Of a stretch of DNA of 64,000 nucleotides, positions 62,530 through 64,000 are shown in pieces. Each line of letters begins with the position of its first letter. The first letter of the stretch is position 1. A program made the translations under genes and the position numbers. The stretch is from the NCBI RefSeq assembly GCF_900624995.1, contig NZ_UYXQ01000021.1, positions 1 through 64,000 on the forward strand, given 5' to 3'. The notes beneath the pieces were generated by a model that was given only the letters and a program-made list of their open reading frames with translations, was not told where the DNA came from and did no database searches. This DNA comes from Pseudomonas antarctica. Its GTDB lineage: Bacteria; Pseudomonadota; Gammaproteobacteria; Pseudomonadales; Pseudomonadaceae.

Positions 62530-62982
62530 TCAGACGCTAGCCTGCAGATTTCTACGCAAGGCAATCAAATCGCTTTGCAACGTACGCAACTGCTCCAGCT
62601 GCAGCCCGCTGGCGCCGAGGATGCACTGGGGAATGCCCATGGCTTTTTCCTGCAGGGTACGGCCGGCCTGGGTCAATTCCACCACCACCACGCGCTCATC
62701 TTCGCGGCTGCGGGTGCGGCTGAGCAGGCCTTCGGCTTCGAGGCGCTTGAGCAGCGGGGTCAGGGAGCCCGGATCGGTCAGCAGGCGGCTGCTGATTTCA
62801 CCGACGGTCAAGCCATCTTCTTCCCACAGCACCATCATGGCCAAGTACTGCGGGTAAGTCAGGCCGAGTGCTTGCAGCTGTGGTTTGTAGACCTTGGTCA
62901 TCAGCAGCGACGTAGAGTGCAGGGCGAAACACAGCTGGTTGTCCAGCATCAGGTTTTCGCAAGGGGCGGGATTTTTGCTCAT
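62530..62982 (-). CDS. ohrR: MarR-family organic peroxide sensor OhrR
   Basis: A 150-residue repressor. Cys18 (LDNQLCFALHSTS) is the conserved reactive cysteine that senses organic peroxides; the winged helix is LTVGEISSRLLTDPGSLTPL with the wing SREDERVVVVELT. Oxidation releases the ohr promoter. A REPIN lies between it and ohr, so the two genes are probably transcribed separately. ATG at 62982. Confidence 0.95.
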   Translation of the reverse strand: MSKNPAPCENLMLDNQLCFALHSTSLLMTKVYKPQLQALGLTYPQYLAMMVLWEEDGLTVGEISSRLLTDPGSLTPLLKRLEAEGLLSRTRSREDERVVVVELTQAGRTLQEKAMGIPQCILGASGLQLEQLRTLQSDLIALRRNLQASV

Positions 62983-63062
62983 GGCGGTGCCTCGAAAAAG
63001 CGTGTCTGGGCTGGAATCTAGCGGTCAAACCTTTAATGCGCCAGATAATTCTGTCTGCCGAG

Positions 63063-63998
63063 TCAGACCAAGCCGCTTTGCAATGCCAGATCCCAAGGTG
63101 GCACGGGGCTGAAGCGTGACTTGAGGTATTCCAGCAACAACCGACTGCGCGCGTTGGCCTGTTGTTCCAGGCGCAGCGCGTAGATGCCAGCGGTTTCCGG
63201 GCTGGGCAGGCCGTTTTCGCAAAACAGCGGCAGCAGTTCGCCGCGCACCAGGTATTCACTGGCCAGCCAAGTGGGCAGGTGGGCAATGCCCAGACCGGCG
63301 AGAGCGCCCGAGAGCAGCGCTTCGGCGTTATTGGCACTCATGCGAATGCGCTGTGGCCGATAGGTGGCGCGGCGCCCATCCAACTCGAAGCGCCAGGCGA
63401 ACATCGGCGCCAGGCCGTCCCAGTCGAGGCCATCGTGGTCGCTCAGCTCGCGTGGATGAGTCGGCGTGCCACGGCTTTTCAAGTAGGCCGGGCTGGCGCA
63501 GGCAATACGCACGATGCTGGCCAGCGGCGTGGCAATCAAGCGAGTGTCGACGATATGCCCTGCGCGCAACACCAGGTCGACCTTGCCCAAGTGCGCGCCC
63601 TGCATATCGACGAAGCTGTCGATCAAATGCAGGTGCACATCCAGCCCCGGGTACACATTCAGAAAGTCGGCGATCACCGGCGCCAGATGACGTCGGCCAA
63701 AGGCTGCTGGCGCGTCCACGCGAATCAGGCCCTCCGGTGCATGGCTGAGCGACACCGCCTCGGCCCGTGCCAGTTGCAACTCGCTGACAATCCGCCGCGC
63801 TCGCTCGGCAAAGGCCAGGCCTGCCGGTGTGGGCACCACGGCGTGGGTGCTGCGCTGGAACAAGCGGCTGCCTACCGAGCGTTCCAGGCTGTCGATACGC
63901 CGAGCCACTGCCGAGGGGGTTAGCGGGTGGCGGCGGGCGGCTGCGGAAAAGCTGCCGGTCTCCAGCACGTCCAGAAACAGGCTCAGTTGATCGGTCAA
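63063..63998 (-). CDS. LysR-family regulator (start at window edge)
   Basis: At least 311 residues. The winged helix FLDVLETGSFSAAARRHPLT with SAVARRIDSLERSVGSRLFQ is at the N-terminus and the substrate-binding domain follows (GLIRVDAPAAFGRRHLAPVI). The first codon in view that can start is the TTG at 63998, which gives a normal N-terminus; the true start may lie beyond the edge. It belongs to the CrgA/DmlR-like subgroup by the R-V-x-A-P segment. Target unknown; usually such a gene regulates a divergent neighbour, which would lie outside the window. Confidence 0.88.
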   Translation of the reverse strand: MTDQLSLFLDVLETGSFSAAARRHPLTPSAVARRIDSLERSVGSRLFQRSTHAVVPTPAGLAFAERARRIVSELQLARAEAVSLSHAPEGLIRVDAPAAFGRRHLAPVIADFLNVYPGLDVHLHLIDSFVDMQGAHLGKVDLVLRAGHIVDTRLIATPLASIVRIACASPAYLKSRGTPTHPRELSDHDGLDWDGLAPMFAWRFELDGRRATYRPQRIRMSANNAEALLSGALAGLGIAHLPTWLASEYLVRGELLPLFCENGLPSPETAGIYALRLEQQANARSRLLLEYLKSRFSPVPPWDLALQSGLV

Positions 63999-64000
63999 GG

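Overview
The window is a chromosomal segment of a Pseudomonas, most likely of the P. fluorescens group. The evidence is the TyrA-AroA fusion next to cmk-rpsA-ihfB, the wbpV-wbpL-wbpM-comEA block, the oprI lipoprotein, an EF-P with Arg32 beside its rhamnosyltransferase earP, an ohr-ohrR pair, and REP/REPIN repeats of the fluorescens type. I see no rRNA, tRNA, CRISPR array, transposase or prophage. All assignments come from reading the sequence and from family knowledge; no database search was run.

Layout. 1-5269 is a housekeeping block: the 3' part of tyrA-aroA, cmk, rpsA behind a leader with three hairpins, a small lipoprotein, ihfB and a LapA-domain protein. 5270-6158 is an AT-rich gap without a convincing gene. 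6159-19236 is a complete-looking Wzx/Wzy-dependent O-antigen cluster. It starts with an enterobacterial-common-antigen-like pair (wecE, wzxE-like), then a Wzy-like polymerase, two GT4 glycosyltransferases, a three-gene nucleotide-L-sugar pathway, and wbpV-wbpL-wbpM. The enzymes suggest a repeat unit made from a D-QuiNAc/D-FucNAc-type first sugar, an L-QuiNAc (or related) residue and a Fuc4N-type residue. One initiating transferase plus two glycosyltransferases fits a trisaccharide. 19348-23545 holds comEA, a TetR gene with an apparently shortened first helix, a GntR regulator with a perfect palindrome at its start, a DUF1989 gene and an ethanolamine-type permease.

23714-32013 is the potassium-uptake locus kdpFABC-DE, with helically phased direct repeats upstream and REP-type repeats before, inside and after it. 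32019-41558 holds cell-envelope and hypothetical genes: patatin-like phospholipase, CHAD protein, thioesterase, a decayed pseudogene, a chemoreceptor, tatD, an MltF-type transglycosylase, DoxX, and a promoter with a structured leader before a small unknown gene. 41577-46273 is a GldA/F/G-like ABC module with a divergent coiled-coil protein of unknown function. 46399-52514 carries greB, the ybbP-ybbA export complex divergent from tesA, an L,D-transpeptidase and oprI. 53124-59895 carries a GNAT protein, a DAHP synthase, a PilZ and a thioredoxin-like gene whose start codons overlap, panE, a 5'-nucleotidase, a universal stress protein, cysB and a GreA/B-like protein. 60028-64000 carries earP-efp, ohr-ohrR with a paired operator-like inverted repeat, and a LysR regulator at the edge.

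Links between genes: EarP needs dTDP-rhamnose and WecE needs dTDP-4-keto-6-deoxyglucose. Both come from RmlA/RmlB, which are not in the window, so an rml locus must lie elsewhere. The O-antigen cluster also lacks a wzz, a waaL and an N-acyltransferase for the WecE product.
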